From an uncultured Muribaculaceae bacterium (lineage in GTDB: Bacteria > Bacteroidota > Bacteroidia > Bacteroidales > Muribaculaceae): a DNA stretch of 5,202 nucleotides. The stretch spans positions 1-5,202 of the forward strand of contig CANRZQ010000200.1 of the NCBI GenBank assembly GCA_947644475.1. Reading direction: 5' to 3'. The notes below the pieces were generated by a model. It worked only from the letters and a program-made list of their open reading frames with translations, searched no databases and was not told where the DNA came from. The translations under genes and the position numbers were made by a program. Shown one piece after another: positions 1 to 5,202 of the stretch (position 1 is its first letter; each line of letters opens with the position of its first letter).

Positions 1-782
1 CCGGCGGCGAGGTGAGCGAAGGAGCCATCGACGACAACATCCGCCACGCCATCACCAAACTCTCCGCCATCCATTTCACCGCCACCGAACCCTACCGCCG
101 CCGCGTGATACAGATGGGCGAAGACCCCGCGCGCGTCGTCAACGCCGGTGCCCTCGGCGTGTGGAACATCCTCAACCAGCCTCTTATGACGCTCCCCGAA
201 CTCGAAGCCAACCTCGGCTTCAAGTTCGCGCCCGGGCGTACCGTCGTGGCCACGTTCCACCCCGTCACCCGCGCCAACGAAAGCATCGTCCCCATGCTCG
301 AAGCCCTCGACGCCATTCCCGGCCTCCGCGCCATCATCACCTACCCCAACAACGACGCCGGCAGCGAGCCAATAATCGAGCGCATCCGCGCCTTCGCCGC
401 CGAGCGCCCCGACAGCATCCTCGTCGTCAAATCCCTCGGCATGATACGCTACCTCTCTGCCGTGAGATACGCCGCCGCCGTGGTCGGCAACTCATCGAGC
501 GGCATCGTCGAAGTGCCCTCGCTCGGCGTTCCCACCGTCGACATCGGCACCCGCCAGCAAGGCCGGCTCTGCGGCCCCTCCGTGCTCCACTGCCCCTGCG
601 ACACCCCCTCCGTCACCGCCGCCCTCCGCCGCGCCCTCACCCCCGAGCACCAAGCCCTCGCCTCCCGCCGCGAAAACCCCTACCACCGCCCCGACACCGT
701 CCGCACCATCGCCGACACCCTCCTCTCCACCACCCCCACCACCCTCACCCACAAACACTTCCACGACCTCCCCTGCAATTAG
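1..782 (+). CDS. neuC/legG: Hydrolysing UDP/GDP-N-acetylglucosamine 2-epimerase (NeuC/LegG family), 5' partial
   Basis: The enzyme hydrolyses a nucleotide-linked N-acetylated hexosamine while inverting C2, giving the free ManNAc-type sugar used by a nonulosonate synthase in the cytoplasm. The gene enters from the left edge; the first complete codon begins at base 3, giving 259 residues. NeuC proteins are usually about 370-390 residues, so roughly the first third is missing. The GTG at base 12 is not the start: codons before it read GGE, completing the family motif GGEVSEGAIDD. Visible motifs, numbered from that GTG codon, are TFHPVT (81-86, with the family's conserved His) and the nucleotide-binding loop GNSSSGIVEVPS (159-170), continuing to GVPTVDIG and RQQGR (181-185). 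The last 25 residues are a low-complexity Thr/Pro/His tail with very C-rich codons. Stop is TAG at 780-782. The family call is firm. LegG (GDP substrate) rather than NeuC (UDP substrate) is inferred from the PtmE-like gene downstream. Confidence 0.93.
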   Translation, partial: GGEVSEGAIDDNIRHAITKLSAIHFTATEPYRRRVIQMGEDPARVVNAGALGVWNILNQPLMTLPELEANLGFKFAPGRTVVATFHPVTRANESIVPMLEALDAIPGLRAIITYPNNDAGSEPIIERIRAFAAERPDSILVVKSLGMIRYLSAVRYAAAVVGNSSSGIVEVPSLGVPTVDIGTRQQGRLCGPSVLHCPCDTPSVTAALRRALTPEHQALASRRENPYHRPDTVRTIADTLLSTTPTTLTHKHFHDLPCN

Positions 783-818
783 CATTATCACCCATGCATT
801 AACACTAACCGCGGAGCG

Positions 819-872
819 CTTTGCCACAGGCAAAGAACCCTCCGTCTTGAACGATATGTCTCAAGCCGGAGG
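819..872. repeat. Two small GC-rich hairpins downstream of the epimerase gene
   Basis: A perfect 7-bp inverted repeat (CTTTGCC 819-825, GGCAAAG 829-835, loop ACA) is followed by a 12-bp inverted repeat with one mismatch (839-850 against 861-872, 10-nt loop). The two sit side by side in non-coding DNA between the epimerase stop codon and the terminator stem. There is no T-rich tail, so they are not a typical terminator. They could be a REP-like intergenic element or RNA processing structures. No function is assigned. Confidence 0.45.
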
Positions 873-913
873 CTCGAGTTCCTACCCCCTACATCTTGCC
901 CCACAAATAAACA

Positions 914-945
914 ATAAGGAGTTGCGATAAACCGCAACTCCTTAT
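914..945. terminator. Bidirectional terminator between convergent genes
   Basis: A perfect 13-bp stem (ATAAGGAGTTGCG 914-926 against its reverse complement 933-945) encloses a 6-nt loop. It lies between the 3' end of the epimerase gene (stop at 782) and the 3' end of the minus-strand gene (stop at 964), where a shared terminator is expected. Neither side has a long uninterrupted T tract: the plus-strand transcript continues ATTTG and the minus-strand one TGTTTATTTG. It is therefore a strong stem with weak U tails. The terminator role is inferred from structure and position. Confidence 0.75.
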
Positions 946-963
946 ATTTGTACTGAATTTAAA

Positions 964-1623
964 TTACATTTGGATAAATTCAATATCATCCACAATCAAT
1001 TTCTGCTTTCCGAAAGTATAGAACCCAAGACCGGCATAATCAAGAGGCATATACCTTACTTTCATAATTTCCATATCGTCAACATAAAACGAAAGCATAT
1101 CACCCTCGGATACAAGTCTCCACTGCTGATTCAATTTCTTCTTATTTTGCCATTTTATACCCTGATCTATTGAACCCACAAGCACATTATTTTCATAGCG
1201 CACAAATGTTATCATCTCTTCATTAAACACAAAAGCATAAAAATTCCCTCCATCTTTGTAATTAAACATCAGCCCACAGATTCGGTCATGAGCAAGTTTA
1301 TCAATAATTACGTTAACCTTGACTTCGAACGGTTCGTTAACATTGATAGGAGCATAGCAATGCGTCTCAAAGAATGTATTCATTCCAACTTGGGTTGGTA
1401 TACCCGAAAGACCTGTTAGAAGTGCACCCAATCCCTTGTTTTCACCTTTCGATGTAACAGTCATCACTCCTTTGTCTATGATTGCTGTCCCATAATTGCT
1501 TTCAACAGCACATTCAGTCCATCCAAGCGAGTTTGCATCAAACGTTTCAATAAAACTACGCGCATATACGTTAGAAACCACACTGATTGCAGTTAAATAC
1601 AAAATTATTTTAAATTTTTTCAT
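964..1623 (-). CDS. Exported protein of unknown function, possible LamG/concanavalin-like beta-sandwich
   Basis: This 219-residue protein begins with a clear signal peptide: KK near the start, a hydrophobic stretch over residues 6-17 and a likely cleavage after VYA (21). There is no lipobox cysteine, so it is probably periplasmic or secreted. The rest looks all-beta: FDANSLGW (28-35) near the mature N-terminus, GLMFNYKDGGNFYAF (117-131), QQWRLVSEG (166-174) followed by LSFYVDD (177-183), and a closing GLGFYTFG (198-205) plus VDDIEF. This pattern of 'Gly-rich strand, NFY, W-strand, FYVDD, final VDDI' resembles LamG/DUF1080-type sandwich domains that bind glycans or sit in glycoside-processing proteins. 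That assignment is inferred from pattern only. No catalytic residues can be named. The start overlaps the upstream gene's end by 14 bases, implying coupled translation. The gene is AT-rich, unlike the genes outside the 964-2338 pair. Confidence 0.85.
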   Translation of the reverse strand: MKKFKIILYLTAISVVSNVYARSFIETFDANSLGWTECAVESNYGTAIIDKGVMTVTSKGENKGLGALLTGLSGIPTQVGMNTFFETHCYAPINVNEPFEVKVNVIIDKLAHDRICGLMFNYKDGGNFYAFVFNEEMITFVRYENNVLVGSIDQGIKWQNKKKLNQQWRLVSEGDMLSFYVDDMEIMKVRYMPLDYAGLGFYTFGKQKLIVDDIEFIQM

Positions 1624-2338
1624 ATTGTATGTTATTATTTTTTACATTACATAATCGAGATAATATTTCTTCCAACATTGATTCTGTATCTTTGGGTATG
1701 CGTTTAGTCTCGAAAAACTCTCCGCGTCGAGCAGACATTACGTTTGCAACCTCTGATACAATTTTAATCTGAAAAGCAACCTGCTCGGATGAAGTAATAT
1801 TTCTAATTACTAATTTTGTACGAATTATTTTATCGGATATCACAAATTTTTTATAACTCCACTCCGTCTGTACATACCCGCCAATAAAATCCTTCGTGTC
1901 TATATCCAAATCATAATTCAACAGTATCCGCTCTAATTGTGTCCATGCTGCTGAAACATCCACAGCACCATCTTCCTTTTCATCATAATATGATGGAGCA
2001 ATATCTACTGTTAAAAATTCATTCACAAAGTAAGCCGGAGTAGTCCCGCAAATAAAATCATCCTGCATTAAACGAAACGAAAGGGCGTCACGTCTATCTT
2101 CTCTATAAAATTTATAATTAACAGTAATATATCCATTGCATTCAAGTTTTATAACAGCAACTTGATTCTTACTTTGAGGCCGCGCAAATACGCCATAACC
2201 ATACCCAACGAGGTTATTATCTACATATATAGCTGCATCCTTCGGTTCCACATTAATTTTTACAATTACAGATCTCTTTGCTGCATAAGATGTAAATGCC
2301 AACAAAAAAGTAAAAACCAAAGCAATTGCCTTTCCCAT
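1610..2338 (-). CDS. Exported protein of unknown function with PEGA-like N-terminal domain
   Basis: This 242-residue protein has a signal peptide (hydrophobic residues 4-16, likely cleavage after SYA at 19; no lipobox). Residues about 24-92 read like a PEGA domain: VKINVEPKDAAIYVDNNLVG matches the family pattern in which a strand is followed by 'P-x-x-A-x-(I/V)-Y-V-D-x-x-x-V-G', then strands ending LSFRL. PEGA domains are small surface or periplasmic beta modules. Residues about 130-200 form a second part, WTQLERILLNYDLDI then GYVQTEW and IIRTKLVIRNI. The layout is loosely like BamC-type periplasmic domains, which is a weak inference. The tail (216-230) is probably helical. It is the first gene of the two-gene minus-strand unit, with a candidate promoter at 2374-2405. 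ATG at 2338 is supported by the signal peptide and an A/T-rich leader. Function is unknown. Confidence 0.85.
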   Translation of the reverse strand: MGKAIALVFTFLLAFTSYAAKRSVIVKINVEPKDAAIYVDNNLVGYGYGVFARPQSKNQVAVIKLECNGYITVNYKFYREDRRDALSFRLMQDDFICGTTPAYFVNEFLTVDIAPSYYDEKEDGAVDVSAAWTQLERILLNYDLDIDTKDFIGGYVQTEWSYKKFVISDKIIRTKLVIRNITSSEQVAFQIKIVSEVANVMSARRGEFFETKRIPKDTESMLEEILSRLCNVKNNNIQYEKI

Positions 2339-2373
2339 AAATATCTAATTTACTTAATTCACTTATTTCTGCA

Positions 2374-2405
2374 CAAATATAGCACTAAATCAGAAATTGG
2401 AAAAA
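2374..2405 (-). promoter_or_regulatory. Candidate Bacteroidales promoter for the minus-strand pair
   Basis: On the minus strand TATATTTG (2381 to 2374) matches the Bacteroidetes -7 consensus TAnnTTTG exactly. A T-rich TTTT lies 20 bases upstream (2405-2402), where TTTG is expected for the -33 element. The ATG of the PEGA-like gene at 2338 follows about 35 bases downstream. Confidence 0.6.
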
Positions 2406-2441
2406 CTTTTTTCTATGTTTTCCTGATGTGTCGAAGTTTTT
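2401..2441. repeat. 8-bp inverted repeat between divergent -7 boxes
   Basis: AAAAACTT (2401-2408) is repeated in inverse as AAGTTTTT (2434-2441), with a 25-nt spacer. The pair lies between the two divergent -7 boxes and overlaps both presumed -33 regions. Such a position would suit a regulator binding site, but in AT-rich DNA the match may be chance. Confidence 0.3.
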
Positions 2442-2452
2442 TAGTAATTTTG
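2418..2452 (+). promoter_or_regulatory. Candidate Bacteroidales promoter for the legF-ptmE operon
   Basis: TAATTTTG (2445-2452) is an exact TAnnTTTG -7 box. The -33 element is weak: the best T-rich stretch, TTTT at 2418-2421, is 23 bases upstream, slightly longer than the usual 19-21. Transcription would begin near 2459, giving a leader of about 55 nt that contains a small CGCAT/ATGCG hairpin (2471-2487). There is no Shine-Dalgarno sequence directly before the ATG at 2514; the bases there are T/A-rich. Confidence 0.55.
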
Positions 2453-2513
2453 CATTTATCGATTCCTCATCGCATAGTTACAATGCGTAGAAAGGGGCTC
2501 TTTTTTATTAATT

Positions 2514-3209
2514 ATGAAGCCTTTGATTATTATTCCGGCGCGCGGCGGCAGCAAGGGAATTCCGCGCAAGAATATTAAACGGCTCGGCGGCCGGCCGCTG
2601 ATTGCGTGGACTATTGATGTGGCCCGGCAGGTGTGTCCCGACGCGGAGCGCATTGTTCTGTCGACCGACGACGCGGAGATTGCCGACACGGCTCGCCGAT
2701 GCGGGCTGCCGGTGGATTATATGCGTCCGGCCGAACTTGCCACCGACACCGCGGGAAGCCGCGAGATGATGCTCGACGCAATGGATTGGGCCGACGCCAA
2801 GGGCATTGAATATGACTGCGTGGTGCTTCTTCAGCCTACGTCGCCGTTCCGCTCGGCCTCTGATGTGCTCCGCACCATCGAGGCCTGGAGCCCGGACATA
2901 GACATGGCCGTGAGCGTGACGGAGGCGGCGTCCAACCCGTATTACAATTGCTTCGAGACGGATGCCGACGGCTACCTGCATGTGTCGAAAGGCGATGGCC
3001 TATACACGCGCCGCCAAGACGCGCCCAAGGCCTGGGAATACAATGGCGCGGTGTATGCCATTACTCCGGCAAGCCTGCGCGAGATGCCCCTCGGAGCCTT
3101 TCCCCGGCGCGTGCCGGTGGAGATGCCGCGCGAGCGAAGCATCGACCTCGACACTCCGCTCGACTGGGCCGTGGCCGAGTTTATGATTAAAGAAAACATG
3201 TGCGAATGA
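2514..3209 (+). CDS. neuA/legF: CMP-nonulosonate synthetase (acylneuraminate cytidylyltransferase; LegF/NeuA family)
   Basis: The enzyme transfers CMP from CTP to a nine-carbon 2-keto acid (sialic, legionaminic or related), the last cytoplasmic activation step before glycosyl transfer. At 231 residues it is full length for the single-domain form. The N-terminal nucleotide-binding motif IPARGGSKGIPRKNI (7-21) is the family signature. LLQPTSPFR (105-113), RRQDAPKAWEYNGAVY (166-181) and SIDLDTPLDW (209-218, with D211 and D213 as likely Mg2+ ligands) follow in the expected order. ATG at 2514 is the only sensible start: the frame is closed by TAG at 2475-2477 and no other start lies between. The stop overlaps the next start as ATGA, so the two genes are translationally coupled. 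The exact substrate cannot be read from sequence. Legionaminate-type is favoured because the partner gene is PtmE-like; N-acetylneuraminate is the alternative. Confidence 0.93.
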   Translation: MKPLIIIPARGGSKGIPRKNIKRLGGRPLIAWTIDVARQVCPDAERIVLSTDDAEIADTARRCGLPVDYMRPAELATDTAGSREMMLDAMDWADAKGIEYDCVVLLQPTSPFRSASDVLRTIEAWSPDIDMAVSVTEAASNPYYNCFETDADGYLHVSKGDGLYTRRQDAPKAWEYNGAVYAITPASLREMPLGAFPRRVPVEMPRERSIDLDTPLDWAVAEFMIKENMCE

Positions 3210-4270
3210 ATCTTAACGACCATATAATATCGGCCTCGGCGTCGCTGCTCGAAGCCCTCGATGCCCTCAACCACCTTTCGGGCGGCGCGATGACGCTCTT
3301 TGCCGTTGACTGCCAAGGCCGCCTGACCGGCACGGTGACCGACGGCGACATCCGCCGCGCGCTTCTTGCCGGATGCCGGCTCGACGACAAGGTGGAGGCC
3401 GCTATGCACCGCCACTTCAAGTCGGTGACGGGCGAGTGCCCCGACGTGGCTGCCCTGCGCGATTTCCGCAACAAGGGCATACGGCTTGTGCCGCTCCTCA
3501 ACGCCGACGGCACGATACGTTCGATTGTCGACCTCTCGGAGCGGCGCACTGTGCTTCCGCTCTCGGCGATACTCATGGCCGGAGGCAAAGGCGAGCGTCT
3601 GCGCCCGCTCACGCTGACGCGCCCCAAGCCCCTGCTCGAGATTGACGGCCGCGCAATAATCGACTACAATATCGAGGCTCTCGCCGCCTGCGGCATAACC
3701 GGCATAACTGTGACGACACGCTACCTCGCCGAGCAGATCCACGCCCATTTCGCGCGGCCCGTGGCCGGCGTGGATGTGAAATGCGTAGAGGAGACCCGTC
3801 CGCTCGGCACCATTGGCTCGGCCGCCCTGGCCGACATTCCTGCCGAGGGCAACACCCTGGTGATGAATTCCGACCTGCTCACCACCATCTCGTTCGAGGA
3901 CATGTATATCCACCACATGTCGTCGCAGTCGGACATCACGATAGCCGCCATCCCCTATCAGGTGTCGGTGCCGTTTGCCATCCTCACATCCGAGGCCGGC
4001 GACCCCACGCGCGTTACGGCAATCGAGGAAAAACCGTCCTACTCATTCTTCGCCAACGCCGGCATATATATCTTCCCCAACGACATGCTGCGGTCGCTTC
4101 CGCTCGACCGCCCAACCGACGCTCCCGACCTTATCCGCAACGCCATAGCCGAAGGCCGGCGCGTGACATATTTCCCGATCAACGGCACATGGCTCGACGT
4201 GGGCACTCCGGCCGATTTCCACCAGGCCGAGCAGCTCATGCGCCACCACCGCAACTTCTCGGCACGTTGA
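3206..4270 (+). CDS. ptmE: CBS-domain/nucleotidyltransferase fusion, probable glucosamine-1-phosphate guanylyltransferase (PtmE-like)
   Basis: In Campylobacter legionaminate synthesis PtmE makes GDP-glucosamine from GlcN-1-phosphate and GTP, marking sugars for this pathway rather than for peptidoglycan. The 354-residue protein has that architecture. Residues about 5-115 form two CBS modules (GTVTDGDIRRALL 42-54 ends the first; RLVPLLNADGTI 93-104 lies in the second). A sugar-phosphate nucleotidyltransferase domain follows from 119: AILMAGGKGERLRPLTLTRP (121-140) then KPLLEI, NSDLL (221-225, D223 probable metal ligand), EEKP (274-277), NAGIYIF (284-290) and WLDVGTP (329-335). I chose ATG at 3206 because it overlaps the legF stop as ATGA; a GTG at 3200 would add only two residues. 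GTP and GlcN-1-P specificity is inferred from domain order and neighbours. Mannose-1-P or glucose-1-P transferases share the catalytic fold but usually lack the N-terminal CBS pair. Confidence 0.88.
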   Translation: MNLNDHIISASASLLEALDALNHLSGGAMTLFAVDCQGRLTGTVTDGDIRRALLAGCRLDDKVEAAMHRHFKSVTGECPDVAALRDFRNKGIRLVPLLNADGTIRSIVDLSERRTVLPLSAILMAGGKGERLRPLTLTRPKPLLEIDGRAIIDYNIEALAACGITGITVTTRYLAEQIHAHFARPVAGVDVKCVEETRPLGTIGSAALADIPAEGNTLVMNSDLLTTISFEDMYIHHMSSQSDITIAAIPYQVSVPFAILTSEAGDPTRVTAIEEKPSYSFFANAGIYIFPNDMLRSLPLDRPTDAPDLIRNAIAEGRRVTYFPINGTWLDVGTPADFHQAEQLMRHHRNFSAR

Positions 4271-4290
4271 TTGTTAATTAAGTGAAACCC

Positions 4291-4340
4291 CTCGACTTAT
4301 CTCGAATTAAATCGACTTAAATCGAGATAAATCGAAAAAA
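4291..4340. repeat. Five-unit 10-bp-period TCGA array in the obg leader
   Basis: Five consecutive 10-base units (CTCGACTTAT, CTCGAATTAA, ATCGACTTAA, ATCGAGATAA, ATCGAAAAAA) place TCGA at 4292, 4302, 4312, 4322 and 4332, exactly ten bases apart, with a decayed sixth CGA at 4341. Nested within it is a perfect 9-bp inverted repeat, TTATCTCGA (4297-4305) against TCGAGATAA (4322-4330). The array fills the 83-base gap between ptmE and obg, followed by an A-rich stretch up to the ATG at 4354. It could be a tandem repeat arising by slippage, a helically phased protein-binding site or a weak attenuator stem. No clear TAnnTTTG box was found in this gap. Confidence 0.75.
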
Positions 4341-4353
4341 CGAAAATAAAATC

Positions 4354-5202
4354 ATGGCAGACTCCAATTTCATAGACTACGTCAAGATACTTTGCCGCTC
4401 GGGAAAGGGCGGAGCCGGAAGCGCACACTTCCATCGCGCAAAATATGTGCCCAAAGGCGGTCCCGACGGCGGCGACGGCGGCCGTGGCGGCCACATCATA
4501 CTCCGCGGCAACAAAAACATGTGGACACTCCTTCCGCTTAAATATCGCCGCCATATCTTCGCCGGCAACGGACAGCCCGGCACCGGAGGCCGCTCCTTCG
4601 GCAAGGACGGCGACGACGTGACGGTAGAAGTGCCGTGCGGCACCGTGGTGTTCGACGCCGAGACGGGCGAATACCTCGCCGAGGTGACCGACGACGGCCA
4701 GGAAGTGAAACTCCTGCGCGGAGGCCGCGGCGGCCTTGGCAACTGGCATTTCAAATCGCCCACCAACCGCGCTCCCCGCTATGCCCAGCCCGGCGAGCCG
4801 GCGGTGGAGCGTTCTGTGATACTCGAGTTGAAACTGCTCGCCGACGTGGGCCTCGTTGGCTTCCCCAATGCCGGAAAGTCGACCCTGCTGTCGGCCGTGT
4901 CGGCCGCACGCCCCAAGATAGCCGACTATCCCTTCACCACCATGGAGCCGCAACTCGGCATCGTGTCCTACCGCGACAACCGCTCTTTCGTCATGGCCGA
5001 CATCCCCGGCATAATCGAGGGCGCGTCGGAAGGCCGCGGACTTGGCCTCCGGTTCCTGCGCCATATCGAGCGCAACGCCGTGCTGCTGTTTGTGATTCCG
5101 GCCGATGCCGACGACATACACAAGGAATATGAAATATTGCTCGGCGAACTCGAACGTTTCAATCCCCAGCTTGTCGACAAGCTGGGGATTGAAACGTTCG
5201 AG
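4354..5202 (+). CDS. obg: GTPase Obg/CgtA, 3' partial
   Basis: Obg is an essential GTPase that binds the large ribosomal subunit late in assembly and links it to nutrient and stress state. The frame runs from ATG 4354 to the right edge, 283 codons. Residues 1-158 are the glycine-rich Obg fold, including KGGPDGGDGGRGG (34-46), GQPGTGGRSFGKDG (73-86) and GGRGGLGN (123-130). The G domain starts about residue 159: P-loop GFPNAGKST (169-177), switch I DYPFTT (191-196) and G3 DIPG (216-219), followed by EGASEGRGLGLRFLRHIER. The G4 motif (NKxD/TKxD) and the C-terminal half are absent because the window ends. Residues up to VDK (274-276) fit Bacteroidales Obg; the last seven (LGIETFE) do not and lie in the mirrored half of a terminal palindrome, so treat them as artefactual. 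The 83-base gap from ptmE means co-transcription is possible but not shown. Confidence 0.96.
   Translation, partial: MADSNFIDYVKILCRSGKGGAGSAHFHRAKYVPKGGPDGGDGGRGGHIILRGNKNMWTLLPLKYRRHIFAGNGQPGTGGRSFGKDGDDVTVEVPCGTVVFDAETGEYLAEVTDDGQEVKLLRGGRGGLGNWHFKSPTNRAPRYAQPGEPAVERSVILELKLLADVGLVGFPNAGKSTLLSAVSAARPKIADYPFTTMEPQLGIVSYRDNRSFVMADIPGIIEGASEGRGLGLRFLRHIERNAVLLFVIPADADDIHKEYEILLGELERFNPQLVDKLGIETFE
5149..5202. repeat. Perfect 54-bp palindrome at the right edge, probable fold-back artefact
   Basis: Bases 5149-5175 are exactly the reverse complement of 5176-5202, with no spacer and GTCGAC (5173-5178) at the centre. The symmetry runs to the last base, so its true extent is unknown. The left half is ordinary Obg coding sequence (LERFNPQLV), and the encoded protein departs from the family just past the centre. 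The simplest reading is that the right half is an inverted copy produced in sequencing, amplification or assembly, seeded by the natural 12-bp palindrome CTTGTCGACAAG (5170-5181). Confidence 0.9.

Noticed and set aside
161..802. Long plus-strand open frame in another frame over the epimerase gene, full of Arg, Pro and His
   Set aside because: It is a compositional shadow of the C-rich epimerase codons; the true frame carries all the family motifs.
811..895. Possible tRNA gene (T-arm-like GGCTCGAGTTC and nearby stems)
   Set aside because: No acceptor stem closes the region, the candidate anticodon stem has only three pairs around a 5-nt loop, and there is no proper D-arm.
2162..2578. 138-codon plus-strand frame spanning the divergent promoter region
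   Set aside because: It overlaps the signal-peptide end of the PEGA-like gene and the start of legF, and encodes a His/Ile/Tyr-rich sequence with no recognisable pattern.
3200..3205. GTG at 3200 as the ptmE start
   Set aside because: It would add two residues with no family support, whereas ATG at 3206 gives the common ATGA stop-start overlap with legF.
2972..3916. 314-codon minus-strand open frame opposite legF and ptmE
   Set aside because: Stop-poor because of GC-rich coding on the other strand; the plus-strand genes have full catalytic motifs and this frame has none.
4271..4353. CRISPR-like array before obg
   Set aside because: The repeating unit is only 10 bases with no spacers; it is a short phased tandem repeat.
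4297..5121. 274-codon minus-strand open frame opposite obg
   Set aside because: Shadow of the Obg frame, which is unmistakable from its P-loop and Gly-rich fold.
5149..5202. Natural hairpin telomere or inverted-repeat mobile-element end
   Set aside because: It lies inside the coding sequence of an essential gene and its right half merely mirrors Obg codons; a technical fold-back explains this more simply.

Overview
The window looks like chromosomal DNA from a member of the Bacteroidales. The GC-rich genes (high G+C third positions) next to an AT-rich stretch would fit a Muribaculaceae-like genome, but that rank is inference. Three things support the phylum: TAnnTTTG-type -7 promoter boxes in the divergent intergenic region, start codons preceded by A/T-rich leaders without Shine-Dalgarno sequences, and the style of the proteins.

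Layout, left to right. (1) 1-782 (+): the 3' two-thirds of a hydrolysing UDP/GDP-GlcNAc 2-epimerase of the NeuC/LegG family, cut by the left window edge. (2) 783-963: a short intergenic region with small hairpins and a perfect 13-bp stem that can terminate both converging transcription units. (3) 964-2338 (-): two overlapping AT-rich genes for small exported proteins of unknown function, one with a PEGA-like N-terminus and one resembling a LamG-type beta-sandwich. (4) 2339-2513: a divergent promoter region. (5) 2514-4270 (+): a CMP-nonulosonate synthetase (NeuA/LegF family) overlapping, by ATGA, a CBS-domain/nucleotidyltransferase fusion of the PtmE type. (6) 4271-4353: a leader carrying an exact 10-bp-period TCGA array. 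(7) 4354 to the right edge (+): the start of the ribosome-assembly GTPase Obg.

The epimerase, the CMP-sugar synthetase and the PtmE-like guanylyltransferase together point to legionaminic-acid-type nonulosonate biosynthesis by the GDP-sugar route known from Campylobacter jejuni: PtmE makes GDP-GlcN, a LegG-type enzyme releases the 2-epimerised sugar, a synthase condenses it with phosphoenolpyruvate, and LegF activates the product with CMP. The synthase (LegI/NeuB) and LegB/C/H are not in the window. The two AT-rich minus-strand genes interrupt the cluster and look like an insertion of different origin.

The last 54 bases (5149-5202) are a perfect palindrome running to the window edge. The Obg reading frame stops resembling Obg just past the centre, so the terminal 21-27 bases are most likely a fold-back assembly or library artefact and should not be trusted as genomic sequence. 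No RNA gene, CRISPR array or transposase was found.
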